The notes beneath the pieces are model-generated. The model was not told the DNA's origin. It saw nothing but the letters and a program-made list of their open reading frames with translations, and searched no databases. Made by a program: the position numbers and the translations under genes. A stretch of DNA of 52,362 nucleotides from assembly GCA_045598965.1 (NCBI GenBank), contig JAZRVH010000026.1, positions 1 to 52,362 on the forward strand. The letters run 5' to 3'. Numbering within the stretch: the first letter of the stretch is position 1; the number at the start of each line of letters is the position of its first letter. This document shows positions 51,405 to 52,362 of the stretch, in pieces. The DNA is from RGIG426 sp045598965 (GTDB lineage Bacteria > Bacillota > Clostridia > Oscillospirales > Acutalibacteraceae).

Positions 51405-51494
51405 GTATGACTTTCTGTGTATGAATTTTGAAATTTGCATACAGGGTGGTAAGAATTGTCTATTTCCCAAAAATGAAATGATTTCGATTTTGTG

Positions 51495-51661
51495 TTACAG
51501 TTGGTTGTTCAGCAACCAATCGGCGATATCCACAATATGAATACCCTCATACTGGTAGGATTCGTGGCGTGTGCGGGAAATGAGGATTTTCGGATAGGCA
51601 TCTTTTATTTGGAGGAGAGGAGTGGTTTCTCGCTGAAAGCTTCTCTTTCTATCAGTTTCAT
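51495..51661 (-). pseudogene. Internally deleted AAA/DUF4143-type ATPase
   Basis: On the minus strand an ATG at 51661 opens MKLIERE, the usual beginning of AAA_14/DUF4143 ATPases (MKLIERxxYL...). A different frame then gives QRETTPLLQIKDAYP, KILISRTRHESYQYEGIHIV and DIADWLLNNQL with a stop at 51495, which is that family's C-terminus. The roughly 350 residues between, including the Walker motifs, are missing and the two ends are out of frame. An AGAGGTG ribosome-binding site and a TTGATT-17-TATGCT promoter remain upstream. These ATPases often occur in many copies per genome. The family call rests on my memory of its ends. Confidence 0.7.
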
Positions 51662-51700
51662 TTTAAGCACCTCTTCTCAATAGTAGCATACCACATTTGT

Positions 51701-51733
51701 TTCCCAAAATCAATATTTTTTTAATTTTGGGAA
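51701..51733. repeat. Inverted repeat TTCCCAAAAT/ATTTTGGGAA
   Basis: A 10-bp perfect inverted repeat with a 13-base A/T-rich loop lies between the ATPase pseudogene promoter and the sigma-factor gene. A further TTTCCCAAAA copy lies at 51462-51472. It may be an operator or the end of a deleted element. Confidence 0.6.
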
Positions 51734-51781
51734 GTGGCGCGAAAGTTATTAATGCACAAAGACGATAACTTATGATATTCC

Positions 51782-51810
51782 TTGCGGTGTTTTTTTATTT
51801 GTGGTAAACT
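51782..51810 (+). promoter_or_regulatory. Putative promoter of the sigma-factor gene
   Basis: TTGCGG (51782-51787) and TAAACT (51805-51810) have 17-base spacing, about 90 bases before the start codon. Confidence 0.55.
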
Positions 51811-51898
51811 TTTTACAGAAATTTCCGAAAATGCACTAACCAAGCTACCCATATCGACACTATATAGATGAAAGCTTTCAAATTGCAGGAGAACAGCG

Positions 51899-52362
51899 AT
51901 GGATGAAAAAACTGCGTACAAGTGCATAGCCGACAATCTCACCGCAATTTACGGGTACGCGTTTTCGCGGCTTTACGACAAGGATAAAGCGGAAGAACTC
52001 GCCTCTGAAATCGTATTCGAGATGCTGAACGGGGCGAAACGTTGCCGAAACGACGAGGCGTTTTGGGGATATGCGTGGAAAATCGCCGAAAATACGTTTC
52101 GCCGTTTTATTCGCCGTGAGGAACTCGCCGCGAGCGTAGCGGAGTTGACGGATGAAACTGTCGGGACGTGTGCTGTGTCGCCGGAGGAAGCGTATGTTCA
52201 AAAAGAAACCGACAACGAGGAGTTGTATCGGCTTCGGCGGGAACTGTCACTTCTTAAAAAAACACACCGCGAGGTGTGCGTGGCGTATTACGTAGACAAT
52301 AAGAGTTGTTCTCAAATTGCAAAGGAGCAAAACATCAGCGTAGAGATGGTGAAATATCACCT
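51899..52362 (+). CDS. Sigma-70 family RNA polymerase sigma factor, cut by window end
   Basis: The frame starts at ATG 51899 behind GCAGGAGA and is still open at the window edge (154 codons visible). The N-terminal half has a region 2-like segment (ASEIVFEMLNGAKRCRNDEA then FWGYAWKIAENTFRRFIRR). The visible C-terminal end has a region 4 helix-turn-helix (LKKTHREVCVAYYVDNKSCS then QIAKEQNISVEMVKYH). This is the layout of ECF-like sigma factors. The remaining helix and any anti-sigma partner lie outside the window. Confidence 0.82.
   Translation, partial: MDEKTAYKCIADNLTAIYGYAFSRLYDKDKAEELASEIVFEMLNGAKRCRNDEAFWGYAWKIAENTFRRFIRREELAASVAELTDETVGTCAVSPEEAYVQKETDNEELYRLRRELSLLKKTHREVCVAYYVDNKSCSQIAKEQNISVEMVKYH

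Overview
The window looks like chromosome of an anaerobic, gut-type Firmicute in class Clostridia (Oscillospiraceae/Ruminococcus-like). This is inferred from a ctsR-mcsA-mcsB-clpC operon, C-terminal dockerin modules, a BspA-type leucine-rich-repeat protein, a Cna-B/SpaA adhesin with an LPxTG-like tail, and typical Gram-positive promoters and terminators. No rRNA, CRISPR array or intact mobile element was seen.

Layout. 1-2200: an M-box Mg2+ riboswitch and terminator in front of mgtE, followed by a flavin-reductase-like gene. 2300-6975: the class III heat-shock operon ctsR-mcsA-mcsB-clpC behind a promoter whose -35 and spacer carry a CtsR operator. 6974-9589 (minus): a calcium-type P-type ATPase. 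9700-9960: a tRNA-Asp/tRNA-Thr transcription unit. 10029-11248: two tandem phosphoribosyltransferase paralogues, each with its own similar promoter. 11464-13767: a complete polar amino-acid ABC importer.

14096-50608 is mostly a cell-surface and accessory region. It holds a secreted TIM-barrel protein with four long repeats and a dockerin, a 3024-residue VWA/Cna-B adhesin, a cassette of four large leaderless cytoplasmic-type proteins of unknown function (27159-34973), a secreted choice-of-anchor/cleaved-adhesin-like protein with a dockerin, a 2850-residue LRR/InlB-like-repeat/VWA/dockerin protein, and a lipoprotein. A small two-helix DUF3592-like membrane protein follows. The right end has a leftward promoter with paired 11-bp-period repeats, an internally deleted AAA/DUF4143-type ATPase pseudogene, and the start of a sigma-70-family factor cut by the window edge.

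The most novel part is the four-gene cassette. Three of its proteins share a helical segment of about 65 residues near the C-terminus that I found by comparing them by eye. One carries a GHSRGG serine-hydrolase elbow with plausible Asp and His partners, and the genes share pieces of their 5' leaders. None has a signal peptide, yet the cassette sits between cell-surface genes. I cannot name the family and the function is open. How the parts work together: the importer, MgtE and the Ca-type ATPase are housekeeping transport; the Clp operon is protein quality control; the giant secreted proteins probably form the cell-surface adhesion and assembly layer, with three dockerin proteins expected to dock on cohesins encoded elsewhere and one protein expected to be sortase-anchored.
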